64,000 nt of DNA from Chamaecyparis obtusa (lineage: Eukaryota; Streptophyta; Pinopsida; Cupressales; Cupressaceae): positions 372,001-436,000 of the forward strand of contig BSBK01009257.1 of assembly GCA_027943335.1 (NCBI GenBank). The letters run 5' to 3'. This document shows positions 47,456 to 58,563 of the stretch, one piece after another. The notes under the pieces were generated by a model, which saw only the letters and a list, made by a program, of their open reading frames with translations, was not told the origin of the DNA and searched no databases. The position numbers and the translations under genes are program-made. Numbering within the stretch: the first letter of the stretch is position 1; every line of letters begins with the position of its first letter.

Positions 47456-47601
47456 TTTCACACGTATCGCTGAAACCCTAACCACGGTTCTGGTGCAAAC
47501 TGCCTCATAATCAATGACCTATTTACACAAAAACCCTAACCCATGGTCCTTGTGCAAACTGCCTCACAGTCGGCGATCTGTTTACACACTCAGGAACTCC
47601 T

Positions 47602-47613
47602 GCTCTGATACCA
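47602..47613 (-). other. Met-initiator tRNA primer-binding site
   Basis: GCTCTGATACCA on the plus strand is TGGTATCAGAGC on the minus strand, the classic initiator-Met primer site of plant LTR elements, two bases from the LTR edge at 47616. Confidence 0.92.
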
Positions 47614-47615
47614 CA

Positions 47616-48463
47616 TGATGAAGGGTGCTCCCCTTAATACCACAAACACAAGAGAAACAAATAAACAACAACAATATGCAAAAATAGAAAATGAGCTTCT
47701 TATTATCTCCACAAATGTGGAATTACAAACTTTCAGAATTACAATATGCAAAGCCACATGGGCATTCCCTTACAATATTCTCTAGGACAAAGCCTCAAAT
47801 CAATACCCAGATCTACTTCCCAGAAATATTTCGAACTGCCTAAGACAACACTACGGGCCTTCTTTATATAGGCAATTTCCACCGCCAGAGAAGGTTCCAG
47901 AAATTTAACCCTAAGGGCCGACCAAACTTAGAATTATTTTATTTTACAATATATTACATCAAAGTCGGCTCAAAATAACTTTTCAAACGCGAACAGAAAT
48001 TTTGAAGGAAAATTATTTTCCGCCATTTCAGGTGGCCCAACTTTTGGAGATCATAAGTCATCACCAGTTGACCCGATTGACTATTATAACCCCATTTCGA
48101 AAGAGGTGCGACGTGCTCTACAACAGAAATTTTATTTACCTAAAAATTCGACCTCATCCGGGACCTCTAAAGCCTTCAAAACTGAGTTCAAAGTCTTTGT
48201 ATCCTGTTTCCAAAATCAAAAATTTTCAATATCTTCAAAACCATACTTGATGTAGCAATGAAACTTTACTGGTGGTCTAATATGACTAAGATGAACCTCT
48301 ACATGTGAAATCAGAACATTCTGAGATCGTATGACCAACTTACTAGAAATAGCAAGTTTCCATAAATAGTAGCTCTACACAAGATAGCCCTTATTGAAAA
48401 AGAAACCAGAAATATTTTTGGGTGATGCAAGATTGCTCTTACACCTAGGATGCTCTTGCATCA
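47616..48463 (-). repeat. 5' LTR of the deleted chromovirus
   Basis: TGATGAAGGGTGCTCC ... GATGCTCTTGCATCA, 848 bp, flanked on the right by ATGAC (48464-48468). Confidence 0.88.
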
Positions 48464-48551
48464 ATGACACCTGATGATGTTTAACCATAGGATCATTGTA
48501 AAAGGATGTCCAATCATTTATTACTAAAGTATTATACTGACCAACCATTTT

Positions 48552-48576
48552 TGGCACCGTTGCCAGGGATGGTGCC
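48552..48576 (+). other. Asp-tRNA type primer-binding site of the Athila-like element
   Basis: TGGCACCGTTGCCAGGGATG begins four bases after the LTR end (48547) and is close to the TGGCGCCGTTGCCGGGGA form known for Athila and related elements. Confidence 0.82.
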
Positions 48577-48630
48577 AATCTAGTTCAAAGCTGAAGTCAT
48601 TATGGTAGTTTAAATTCTGCATTATTTTGC

Positions 48631-49503
48631 ATGTATAGAAGAAGAGACCATCTTGGGAGATTCCTTGCTCGTATTATTCAGGATGAACCATTTGAGGTAT
48701 TTAACCCAGAGCCTGAGGAACCCCAAGTCAAGAACATACAAGAAGAACCCTTTGAGAATCCATTTGCTGATGCATATGAACAATTGCCTTCACCATCATC
48801 CTCTAAGGAATCATTGCATCTGAATGACCTTTTTGTTGACCTGAAATATGAGGATAATCCACTTTCCCTTATTGTTTATCAACCACCACAACAACCAAGA
48901 CCTCCTCCAAGAATGGCTCAGCCCACCTTTCCTTTTCCCATCCCTACTCAGCAAGGTAATCAAAATTTGAAGAACATACCTGCCTCCGCACTACCCAAAT
49001 TCTATGGCCTTATCACAAAAGACCTAGAGACATTCCTCTTTAAGTTTGACATCCTTTGTAAAAGCTATGACTATACAACTGATGCCCACAAGCTAAAGTT
49101 GTTTCCATTCACTCTAAAAGGAGGCTTCTTTAAGATGGTTTATGGGGTTAGGTGCCAACACTATAGCAGATTGGCCTGCAATGAGCAATATGTTTCTTTC
49201 AAAGTATAAAGAGTATTGCGGGGCAAGAGATTTGAAAAGAGATGACATTTTCAGAATGTCTCAAAAGGAAGATGAAACCTTGGAAGATTATGTCTCAAGG
49301 TTCATGTTCAACTTGCAACGTAATACACAACACTAGCTGAACGAGGAATCATGGAAGCATCTTTTTCTAAAAGGTGTAAATGATGGCAGCATTGAAGCCT
49401 TATATCTTATGGCAGGTAGTGATATTACTCAAAAGAGTTGGTCTGACATAAACGATATGTGTCTGAACTATTCTAGAGCTACCATAAAGGTAGAGGACTA
49501 AGA
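48631..49503 (+). pseudogene. Gag N-terminal part of the Athila-like element
   Basis: Start near 48631 (MYRRRDHLGRFLARIIQDEP), acidic and proline-rich N-terminus, then the retrotransposon gag domain: LPKFYGLITKDLETFLFKFD, YDYTTDAHKLKLFPFTLKGG (about 48985-49125), then after a frameshift near 49140 WPAMSNMFLSKYKEYCGARD and ETLEDYVSRFMFNLQRNTQH. A stop follows at 49334, then more gag residues (WKHLFLKGVNDGSIEALYLM) up to the copia solo LTR at 49504. Confidence 0.75.
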
Positions 49504-50784
49504 TGTTGGAGATTATCCAGCAAGCCAGTGCTGACTATATGTTTTTCATTGATGACAACATATGGTAAGTAGTATGCATGGAAGACTCATGTAGTGAGCT
49601 TTCAATATATGTAGCATGGACATGTTATCAGCATGATATCATGGACGTAGAGGTCAATATTAAGTACGGATAGTTATATAGTAGTTTGTGTCAGCAGTAT
49701 TCCTGATAGAGTTACAGGCAGTGTCCTGAGAGTGAATATCCGTACAGTCATCATGGAGCCTTGCGCATTTGGATATGTGATGGAAACATGTTAGTAATGT
49801 TACATTCATGGACGCAGAGGCTAATGATAAATAGAAGTGAAGTTATGTAGTCGCTATTCACCAGTTACAGTTTGTTGTGTTTATTCAGAAGAGCCGAGAG
49901 AGATTATGTTGGTACAGGAGTGCCCTTGGATTAGTGATTGAAGAAGAGTTAATGTTCCGTTAAGAGCGCATGATGTAATTCATCTTGAGAAGAAATTTTC
50001 AATTAGTTTGGTAGAGCCGACAATGTGCAACATGCGTCTACACTTATTGATTTAGATAGGTCCCAGTTTATGATGCGTGCTTAGTAGAGCCGATAGAATT
50101 ATTATAGGAGTATGTTATGGTTTCTCTAATATGATTTCAAGGTGGTTCTAACAGGCCAACTTGATTATATCATTTAGAGGAGAGATATTTATAGGCAGTC
50201 AATTGTGATTGCTAAGGATAGTTCAGAGTTAATTGTGAAGAGCAGAGCAGAGTGTGCGAAGTGTTGAGCCATCAGCTGAAGGTCTATGTGACCAAGTAAA
50301 GAGTTGGAGCTATACATTGGAACTGATCTAGACAGCAGGTCAAAGCTTAGTTTACCAAAATCAAGATATAGTGTATATCTATTATTCAGAAGGTTGTAGC
50401 CTTGACCCCTTTGAGTAGTGTGCTCTCGGACAGTGCATCCTCACCCCTAACAGGGTTAATTGTAAAAAACTCCTAACAGGGTCCGACCCTTGACTAGGTC
50501 TACTGTACCAAATGTAATGTAAAGACAACTCCTAACAGGGTTAAGGATCTTCTAACAAGGATCACAATACACTAGTGTAGAATATTAGTTGGTGTCAATT
50601 CCCACTAGGGTTTTTACCTATTTGGGTTTCCCCGTAATCAAAATTGTTGTGTTGTGTTCAAGTGTTCTTTCATTGTATTTTTGTTTAATACTTAAGTATA
50701 CTTAATTGGATAAAGAATTGAAACTTGTAGATAACTGATTCACCCCCCCCCCCTCTCAGTTATCTCTTGGGACTATTCCTAACA
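49504..50784 (+). mobile_element. Solo copia LTR, TSD TAAGA
   Basis: TGTTGGAGATTATCC ... GGACTATTCCTAACA, 1281 bp, with perfect duplications TAAGA at 49499-49503 and 50785-50789. Near its end it has repeated CTCCTAACAGGGT phrases and a CACCCCCCCCC run, and it matches landmarks of the copia LTR at 27165. No internal element sequence remains, so LTR-LTR recombination is the likely origin. Confidence 0.88.
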
Positions 50785-50789
50785 TAAGA

Positions 50790-51660
50790 GACCTATCTCA
50801 TAAGTCTAATGGTTCAGCAGTGTCCAAGGTAGAATTGTCGAACCTGTTATCAAATTTCAAGCAAAACATCATTAATGATGTTACAACGCAACTGGATACC
50901 ATGTAGGAGAGGAGGAAAAAGGAAGAAGCAAATGCTATGTTAGCTGAATACTGTCCACATTGTAGAGAGACAAAAAGGAATTGTAGATGTAAGTCTCTTG
51001 TAAGCATGGAGTCACATCTGATACCTACTAAGTTTAAAACCATTGATGAAAACGAAGAAGTTCTCTATGTTGCTCAATGAAGGCCATGGGACCAACGACC
51101 AGGTATGCCATAATATCCTCTGCAAAATTATATTAGTAACAGTCAATGGCAAAATCATCTTAATGTAGGTTTTAGTGGGCATAAAAATTGACAACAACCT
51201 CAGCAAGGTTTGCAACAACTTCAATAAGGTTGGCAACAACCTTAACAGGGTTGGCAGCAACTTCAACAAGGTTAGCAACAACCTCAGTAAGGGTGGCAGC
51301 AGCCCCATAATTGGAATAACCAATCTAGTCAGCAAGTCTTAATGCCACCACCTCAGCAGCAAGCTCTAATGCCTCCTCCTGTAGCCAATAATACTCCCCC
51401 TAAGAAGACTCAGCTCCCAGCTCCGCCTAATCCTAATCCCAACAATACGAAGCCACCAACACAACAACAAAGCTATGCTATTTCCTTGAATGATATTCAT
51501 TTAAGGTCAGGCACCACTCTTGCTTCACCAAAAAAGCCTATAATAACCGAAGTTGAGGACTCCTCAACTAAACAAGTGGATGTGCCAACTTAACAGACTT
51601 CTCCTATAGTCAAAGAGCCCCCATTTCCTCAAGTTGGTAGAATAGGGTCAGCCTACAGAA
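50790..51660 (+). pseudogene. Gag C-terminal part of the Athila-like element, with Gln-rich repeat
   Basis: Continues gag after the solo LTR. A zinc-knuckle-like CPHCRETKRNCRC segment is at about 50950-50990. A 21-bp repeat (51192-51317) codes QQPQQGW-like heptads with several stops. Then comes a Gln/Pro stretch (51342 on) ending in YAISLNDIHLRSGTTL, the AISLRSG motif typical of Athila-type gag-protease junctions. Confidence 0.7.
51192..51317 (+). repeat. 21-bp coding repeat, six units (heptapeptide QQPQQGW)
   Basis: Six units of CAACAACCTCAGCAAGGTTTG and variants, in frame with the downstream Pro/Gln stretch. Four units now hold a stop codon. Expansion of such glutamine-rich units is a usual source of length change in gag. 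Confidence 0.75.
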
Positions 51661-52187
51661 AACCAAACAGTAACTAATTTTCTTAATTAGCTGAAGCAAA
51701 TAACCGTAAAAATACCATTACTTGATGCTATCAAGGAAGTTCCTGTTTATACTAAAGCCATTAAGGAAGCATGTATCAAACAGCCAGGAAGAAAGAAGAA
51801 GGATCCTAAAACTATGAATGTCTTAGGACAGTTGTTTGATCTGATGTTGGAAAAGCTGACTGTGCCCAAATATTCTGACCTCGGGAGTCCTGTGGTTACT
51901 GTCACCATCCATGGAATGCAAGTCTAGAATGCTTTAGTTGACCTAGGAGAATCAATAAATTTCATGACAAAATAGGTATTGTCTCAACTGCATATCATTC
52001 GCCTTAGAAAAACACCAACCATACTTCAGCGTGCTGATAGTTCTACTATCAAGCCAGACAGGATGGTAGAGGATGTCATAGTCACATTAAACTCTTGGGA
52101 GTATCCAGTAGACTTTGTTATCCTCTCCCCAAAAGCTAACATGGGTGGGTATCCTCTAATTCTAGGGCGGCCATGGTTAGCTACTAT

Positions 52188-54033
52188 CAGGGAAAACTTT
52201 AAGAAACCCCCTCCCTAGAAAAGGTGTAAAATTATGGCGAATCCTACATTATTTTTGGTGGAAAAAAATAATATTGTTGGTGATTTTTCTAATTTGAAAG
52301 GAAAATATATTAATTTAACTAGCGATTTTTTTTCAATTGTATGAAAATTCTATGAAATCCTAGCGAATCTTTCATTGTTGAAGAAAATCGTGGCTAGAAG
52401 TACACATAACTAGCAACCATCATTTCACCATTATTTTTATATGGATCTTAATTAATTATTAGACTTGAAGGTTAAATATTCCCCACTTTTATCGCTGCAA
52501 TTTCCCTCTAAATTATTGAATGGGGGTTTGGGGCAGTGCCTCTGAAAACTAAACAACTTTTAATATTTTAGTAAGGTGTCCTAAGTTAATTTTATACCAT
52601 CTGACATATAGTCAACCTATTTTTTATAACCGTTGGATGATCCTAAATCAATCACATAAATCCTATTTCGGGCCAAACTTTTAAAGGACACCAAGTTCCC
52701 AGAAAAGTCTTTGAAATCAAGACATGTGTCCACAATCAAATTTATTTCAAGCCAAAGTTTGAAAGCATAAAAAGTTCTATGAAAAGTCTCTGAAATAGAC
52801 ACACATGTCAAATATATGTACTTAACCTGTACCCTGACTTAAATTTTGACCACATATTGGCGAATATGACCATCGCTTCAGACATGCTTTGGAAATTATA
52901 GGCGAAGTTATCGCTAAAATACAAATAATTCCATATCACTATTGGCGATTGGCCTATGCATGGGACCCAATTTTTATAAAGCACAGGCGACATGGCCACC
53001 GCAAAAGTCCAGTTTTTTTAGCCAAATTTGGGGGCCCCGACTGTAATACCCCAAAATTGGCACCTAATCTCTCCTACTTGGCTCTATTTGACTTGATGTC
53101 AATTGCAAAGACCCTAAATTGCAATAATCAAATACTAAATTAATTCCTAAAGTCTTTGACTTATATTAGCTAAATTATCCCTATGATAAATTAATTTAAT
53201 TCTAAAGTTCTAAGTGCTTTCTAATTAAATTATATCTACCCCCTTTAGCTAATTACACATCAAAAAGGAATTAATATTATTTAGTTATTCAAATGGACAC
53301 CTCTTTATTTGAATTTAATTATTCGAAGAGTCATACCCCACATGTGGTGAAAATTCCATTCTTTAATTAAATAATTGCTTGCATATTTGTCTCATTCTCC
53401 AACAAACAAGTGAAGAGTCCCAAAGAGGAATGAAGAGTGAGGAGTTTCAAATCAAGAAACTCTTCATTCCCCCTTTGGCATTTCTATTTAAAGAGTTTTT
53501 TTTCCCTTTCCAAAGATCGAACTTTTGAGAGCACATAGATGATAGCGAAATTCCTCTACATCTCTTGAGACTCAAAGCTTTTGAGAGCATTATTTTAGTT
53601 AGTTCATTTAGCATAATATTGCATTTTCTCTCATCTAATTAGTTTGCTTACTTGTTCTTAATCTAGTTGCATTCTTATTTGAAAATACGAAAAAGAATTT
53701 GCATTCTCATTTTAGATTAATTGCATTCATACTAATTTAATTGCAATTTGATTTCTTGCATATGCTTTTCTTTTAAATCCTCCATTGTAGAATCGGTCTT
53801 ATGGTTGTTGCCTTTCAATTTGAGAGCAATTTTAAACACCCCGACTACATAGGAGGCAATAGGTCACTTCACAACAGATTTCAAATTGAATAATTCATAT
53901 TCTTTCCCGTAATTCGATCATGTGAGTAAGGACTATGTTGCGTGTGTGTTGGATTTGAGGTCCACATTCAATCATACACACCGACAAGTGAAATTAGCCA
54001 ATTGGCAAATATTTGCCACTAAAGTTATCCCTA
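52188..54033. mobile_element. hAT-like non-autonomous DNA transposon, 8-bp TSD
   Basis: Inverted ends CAGGGAAAACTTTA (left) and TAGGGATAACTTTA (right, complement strand), both fitting the YARNG start of hAT ends, with 8-bp duplications GCTACTAT (52180-52187) and GCTACTGT (54034-54041), 7 of 8 identical. GGCGA words recur inside (about 52235, 52859, 52901, 52945, 52987), like subterminal hAT repeats. No transposase frame. About 900 bp without the solo LTR nested in it. Confidence 0.75.
53042..53980 (+). mobile_element. Solo gypsy LTR inside the hAT-like element, TSD CCGAC
   Basis: TGTAATACCCCAAAATTGG ... CAATCATACACA, 939 bp, perfect duplications CCGAC at 53037-53041 and 53981-53985. It shares its TGTAATACC start, ACACA end and an AGGAGGCAATAGGTC phrase with the LTR at 1292-2556 (there AGAAGGCAATAAATC), so a related family. 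Confidence 0.82.
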
Positions 54034-54120
54034 GCTACTGTAGATGCCTGTATAGCTTGTTGATCGGGGAAAATGACAATATCCAATGGTGTCCATACTA
54101 AGAACCTAACTTTATACTCC

Positions 54121-55200
54121 CTTGCTCAGCCTCTGTTGCAGGATGATCATATAGTCTAGCCAAATTTGGGTGATGCTGATCCAGAGGTTAATTCGATGCA
54201 TTAGCTAATGATGATAGGCCGAGAGCCATTTGTAGCTTCTCGAGAAGAAGATGAGATAATTTCATCCATTCTCATGAATGAGTATGGAGTAGATTCTCAA
54301 TTGTGCTCCCAAGCAAACTGTATCCTAGAAACTATATTACCACCTTTAAATGCACCTTAGCATTTAGAAGCCTCCCACTTCCTTCACTCATTATTACCTC
54401 ATGAGGTGGACTCTTTTTCAATTGCTCAGCTATCCATGGTAGAAAAGGTGATCAAGATAAAAATTGGTCCAAGGAAAGAACTGAATGTCAGCAGTGATTT
54501 ATCACTCCTCCATCAGAAAATTGCACTTCAATTATTGCAGGAGAATCAACAAGCATTTTCTTGGGACTACACAGACATGAAAGGGTTGGATCCTAAACTC
54601 TGCACTCACAAGATCTGCATTAGTCCTGAATATAAACCTGTCTCTTAGCCTCATAGGAGAGTCAACCCCATTTTGAGGGATATAGTTAAGAATGAGCTGC
54701 AGAAGTTGTTAAATGCTGGTTTCATCTACCCCATCTCCGATAGCCAATGGGTCTCACTCTTGTTTATAGTCCTAAAGAAGGGAGGGAAATGGAGAGTTTG
54801 TGTGGATTACAGGGAGATCAATTCAGCAACTAAGAAGGACCATTTTCCATTGTCATTTATAGATCAAGTTCTTGATAATCTAGTTGGCAAGAAATATTTT
54901 TCCTTCCTAGATGGTTTTAGTGGTTACAATCAGATACAAATAACTCCTGAGGACCAAGAGAAAACAACCTTCACATGTCCATGGGGAACATTTGCCTACT
55001 CGGTCTTAGCTATTGGTTTTTACAATGCTCCAGCCACATTCCAACGAGCTATCATAAGTATATTTTCTGATATATCTGCTGATTGTATGGAGATTTACAT
55101 GGATGATTTTACTATTTATGGGAATACTTTTGATGAAGCTAAGACAAGCCTAGAAAAGGTACTCGAGATGCCAAGACTAAAACCTCTCTCTAAACAATGA
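54121..55200 (+). pseudogene. Athila-like linker and reverse transcriptase
   Basis: Linker with VEKVIKIKIGPRKELNVS and FSWDYTDMKGLDPKLCTHKI, then RT: LLNAGFIYPISDSQWVS, WRVCVDYREINSATKKDHFP, FLDGFSGYNQIQITPEDQEK, CPWGTFAYSV and palm IYMDDFTIYGNTFDEAKTSL (about 55093-55152). Stops at 54646-54648 and elsewhere in the linker; frame change just after 55170. Confidence 0.8.
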
Positions 55201-55870
55201 GAAATGTTTCATGATGATGGAAGGAGTTGTGCTAGGCCATTTCATTTCATCGCAAGGCATCCAAGTAGACCCAGCCAAGATTAAGGTAATTAGTACCTTA
55301 CCCACACCAGAGAAGCAAAAAGATGTGAGAAGTTTTCTTGGACATGACGAGTATTAAAGAAGATTCATAAAGGATTTCAGTCAACTTGCAACACCCCTTT
55401 ATAACTTGTTAAAAAAGGATTCTGAATTTTCTTGGGACTCTGATTGTAATACATCCTTCCTACAGCTTAAGGAGGTTCTCACTACAGCACCAGTTTTGAG
55501 GGGGGCCAATTGGGGATTGCCTTTTCACATTCATACATATGCTTTATATTAAACTATAGGTGTTGTACTTAGTCAAAAGGTAGACTTAGTTGAGCATGCT
55601 ATTTATTTCATCTGTAAGAATCTGCAAGGTGCAGAGTTCAACTACAAAGTCACTGAAATGGAACTTATTGCAGTTATCTATGCACTAAATAAATTCAGGC
55701 ACTATATTACTGGCTATGAAATATTTGTCCATACTGACGAGTCTGCAATTAAGTACTTGATGAACAAGCCTACAATATTTGGAAGATTGGCTCTCTGATT
55801 GCTACTTATGCAGGAATTTGATATCATAATAGTTGACAAGCCTGACAAGGCCAATGCAGTAGCTGACTTT
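55201..55870 (+). pseudogene. Athila-like RT end and RNase H
   Basis: Conserved pieces in shifting frames: MMEGVVLGHFISSQGIQVDP (about 55214), LATPLYNLLKKDSEFSWDSD, LPFHIHTYALY and QGAEFNYKVTEMELIAVIYA, then ALNKFRHYITGYEIFVHTDE and DIIIVDKPDKANAVADFLSR. At least two stops (about 55348 and 55552) and a frame change near 55795. Confidence 0.75.
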
Positions 55871-57309
55871 CTCTCCAGGTTGCATGTCCCTGATGATCCT
55901 GCAGCCATTAATGACAGTTTTCCAGATGAACATCTCTTTCTGTTGTCGGCACAAAATCAGTGGTATGCTGACATTACTAATTACCTAACCACGGGAAAGA
56001 CGCTTGTTCACTTCTCTGCTAAAGAAAGAAAGTTATTAGCTGAAAAGAGCTTTAACTATTCTTGGATTTCAAGATTTATGTTTTATACTGGTCCTAATCA
56101 AGTAATGCGTAGATGTATAAGGGAAGATGAAACATATGATATCTTAAGGGAATGTCATGATGAGCCCAATGGAGGTCATTTTGCGGCCAAGAGGATAACC
56201 TTTAAAATCTTGACTACCGGATATTATTGGCCAAGCTTACACAAGGATGCAGTTCGGTAATAAAGAAATGTGTTAAGTGTCAACGCATGGGCTGACCCAC
56301 TAAATCAGATGAGATGCCCCTGCAGCCTCAAATAGTTGTTGCACCCTTTGATAAATGGGGGATTGACTTTTTAGGTCCTATTGAACCTTCTTCACAAGGA
56401 AAATCCTATATTCTAGTTTGCACTGATTATGTCACAAAGTGGGCCGAGGTCAAACCCATGAAACATCCAAGGGATAACAATGTTGCTAAGTTCTTATATG
56501 AATTTATTTTTACAAGATTTGGTGTCCCTAGGGAATTAACATCTGATCAGGGAACTCAATTTACCTCTAATCTAATAGCTGCTTTGATGGAAGAATATAA
56601 CATTCGACATGGTAAATCATCACCTTACCACCCCTAAGCTAATGGCCAAGTTGAGGTTACTAATCGAGAGCTGGAAGCCATTCTTACCAAAACAGTAGCA
56701 CTCCATAAGAAAGATTGGGCAACACGACTTCCTGAAGCTCTCTGGGCTTATAGAACCACTTGGAAATCTACAACGGGCTTCACTCCTTTTGAGCTAGTCT
56801 ATGGTAGGTCAGTTGTAATGCCTGTGGAGTTTGAACATAAGACATTGAGGACTACTCTGGACCTTGGTCTGGATCTTACCACTGCACAACAAGAAAGAAT
56901 TATGAGTTTGAATGGCCTTGATGAATGGTGCAAATCTACACTAAATAATACAAAACTCATCCAACATCAACGGAAGCAATGGCATGATAAGTTTATCAAG
57001 GATTAAATGTTTGTTTTTGGAGATGGGACACTTCTTTATGATTCCAGGTATCAAGACAATCTAGGAAAGTTTCAAACTCGCTGGTTAGGACGACATGAGA
57101 TTGTTGTTGTAATTCCAAATGGAGCGGTCCAATTATCTACTATTGATCCTGTTCGATTCAAGTTATTAGTCAATGGTCAAAGGCTAAAATTGTACCACAA
57201 ACCGCAGAGTAAAGCAGAGTTCCTGCAACAATTCTCTCTTGCCATCGGTGATATCTCTCCTGCAACCTCTAGAAATGAGCATTCTGCTCATTTAAGTTCT
57301 TCTCTTTAA
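55871..57309 (+). pseudogene. Athila-like integrase
   Basis: Zinc-binding part HDEPNGGHFAAKRITFK with KKCVKCQRMG across a frameshift at 56257. Core: WGIDFLGPIEPSSQG, VCTDYVTKWAEVKPM, LTSDQGTQFTSNLIAALMEE and, after a TAA at 56635, ANGQVEVTNRELEAI; so D, D and E are all present. C-terminal part 56818-57309 with SRYQDNLGKFQTRWLGRHEI, which is the GPF-type module in altered form. No chromodomain. Ends TAA at 57307. Confidence 0.8.
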
Positions 57310-57943
57310 AAAGTTCTTGTCACCCCATAAAAAACACTTTCTTCATGAAAGTACTTTCTCTGCAATAAATTCCACCTGATCCTTTCTCATCTTTTCACCC
57401 ATCCACTTCATCATTCTCCACTAATGGATGATGACATGCAATGCCCTTAGCAACTTTCAGGTTCCTGCACTATCCCAGGTATTTATTTTCTAATTTGTTT
57501 TTCAAACTTTTAGCTATGCCTCGTCACATGCGCAATTGTGGGACCAATTGCCAAATTAAGCTGGGGGGAAGATATATCATTTTTTTGTGTTCGCAAAATC
57601 ATTATATTTTATTCTTTTAAAACCTTACCTATACTTTTACACGCTTCTTGCCATCTTTTGTTTTGAATGATGTGACAATCTTTAAGGAGCTATGCTATTA
57701 TTTCACACATAACATGCAGGGGTGGCTATGACGAAGTTTGTGGAGTAATTATGAATAGTTAATGTGTGATATATTCTTGATTTGCACTCATATTTGCTTA
57801 AGAGCTTGCATTTTTGAAATACCAGAACCTTCTGTATATGAATTTTCCTGTAGCTTGCCATTTCACACACTCCTTGTCTGAGCCTTGTTTTAGTGTGTTT
57901 GAATTTCCTGCAACATTATTTTGGGTAATTTGATAATCTAAAG
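57310..57943 (+). other. Spacer with internal polypurine tract-like run
   Basis: No coding frame. AAGCTGGGGGGAAGA (57558-57572) looks like a plant gypsy polypurine tract but lies 3.2 kb before the 3' LTR. The run next to the LTR itself is AAGTTGGGGAGCAA (60753-60766). Confidence 0.6.
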
Positions 57944-58480
57944 ATGGGAGGTGATATTATCCGGTGTGAACCCACAGTGCATGATATTCTATTAAATGAT
58001 CAAGTTTGTATGCCATATTTCCGAGCAAGAGGGTGGCTTGATTATATTCAGTGGCTCACTAGTTGGGACGGTGAGGTTGCATTGTAGTTTTTGAGCACAC
58101 TTAAGGAAGGAGTGGCCACGGTTAAGGGACTAAGGGTACAGTTTTCACAAGCAGTAGTTGCCAACATTATGGGTCCACTACAGGAAGGAGAAGAGTTTTT
58201 AGAAGGCCTTGATCCAATAACATCTAGGGTACAATTTACCTTGCACTCAGACCCATTGTTGCATGTTGATAGGAAGCAAGGTACGCACAGGATTTCTTTG
58301 CCAGACCCCTTTAGGCAGTGTGCAGTCTACATTATCAAATATTTTACTTGTGAGGGACGACATACATTTTTGCATTCTGTTCACTTTAAGTTTTTAAGTT
58401 GTCTACGACATGGCAATCGACCCATTAATGTACCTAGTTTCATGTTCAACACTTTGAAGAAGAGGGCTTCTCTAGTATAA
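57944..58480 (+). pseudogene. 3' accessory ORF of the Athila-like element, N-terminal domain
   Basis: ATG at 57944 opens a 178-codon frame with a single stop (TAG, 58085-58087) to TAA 58478-58480. Pattern: FRARGWLDYIQWL, VATVKGLRVQFSQAVVANIM, then HRISLPDPFRQCAVYIIKYF and HGNRPINVPSFMFNTLKKRA. This resembles the 'putative plant transposon protein' domain found in many plant retroelement 3' or leader ORFs (an RG-v-F-S..i start and a late invpsfI block); recalled from the family, not searched. No membrane segment, so an envelope role is not supported. Confidence 0.5.
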
Positions 58481-58563
58481 GAAGGTAAGCTTAATGATGT
58501 CTCACATCACTGTTTAATTAAGTTAATTGTTGATGAAGCTTTGAGAGAACAGTCAGAGATATC

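Larger units (their letters stand above)
42021..48463 (-). mobile_element. Internally deleted chromovirus, TSD ATGAC
   Basis: Two 848-bp LTRs (42021-42868 and 47616-48463), TG...CA ends, perfect 5-bp duplications ATGAC at 42016-42020 and 48464-48468. The Met-initiator primer site is at 47602-47613. Minus strand: gag, protease, RT start, then a deletion into the integrase linker, a foreign hairpin-rich segment, and an intact chromodomain. It lacks most of RT, RNase H and the integrase core, so it could only move with proteins from another copy. Inserted in the Athila-like 5' LTR. Confidence 0.88.
31573..48547 (+). repeat. Athila-like 5' LTR, split by two insertions
   Basis: Made of three blocks, 31573-32155, 41447-42020 and 48469-48547, about 1236 bp in all. 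They align in order with the 3' LTR 60767-61962. Around 32071-32125 it has about 43 bp that the 3' LTR lacks. The two gaps are the Ogre-like element (TSD TTGTT) and the deleted chromovirus (TSD ATGAC). Confidence 0.85.
51661..54120 (+). pseudogene. Aspartic protease of the Athila-like element, split by a hAT-like insertion
   Basis: Left part to 52187: a block with KITVKIPLLDAIKEVP and YTKAIKEACIKQPGRKKKDP, then the active site ALVDLGESINFMT (D-L-G-E-S at 51940-51954; Athila proteases usually have DLGAS), then LILGRPWLAT. The hAT-like element interrupts here; the frame resumes at 54034 (VDACIAC) after removal of one 8-bp duplicate, then MTISNGVHTKNLTLYS. Stops at about 51594 and 51928 and a lost Ala make it inactive. 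Confidence 0.7.

Noticed and set aside
50743..50756. Poly-C run
   Set aside because: Part of the copia LTR end, where such runs are usual; not a separate feature.
51012..51335. 107-aa minus-strand leucine-rich ORF
   Set aside because: Antisense shadow of the 21-bp gag repeat.
57481..57525. Possible very short intron (GTATTT...TTTTAG)
   Set aside because: About 43 bp is too short for plant splicing and no frame needs it.
57944..58480. Envelope gene of an Athila-type element
   Set aside because: No signal peptide, membrane segment or cleavage site; the pattern fits a plant transposon protein domain better.
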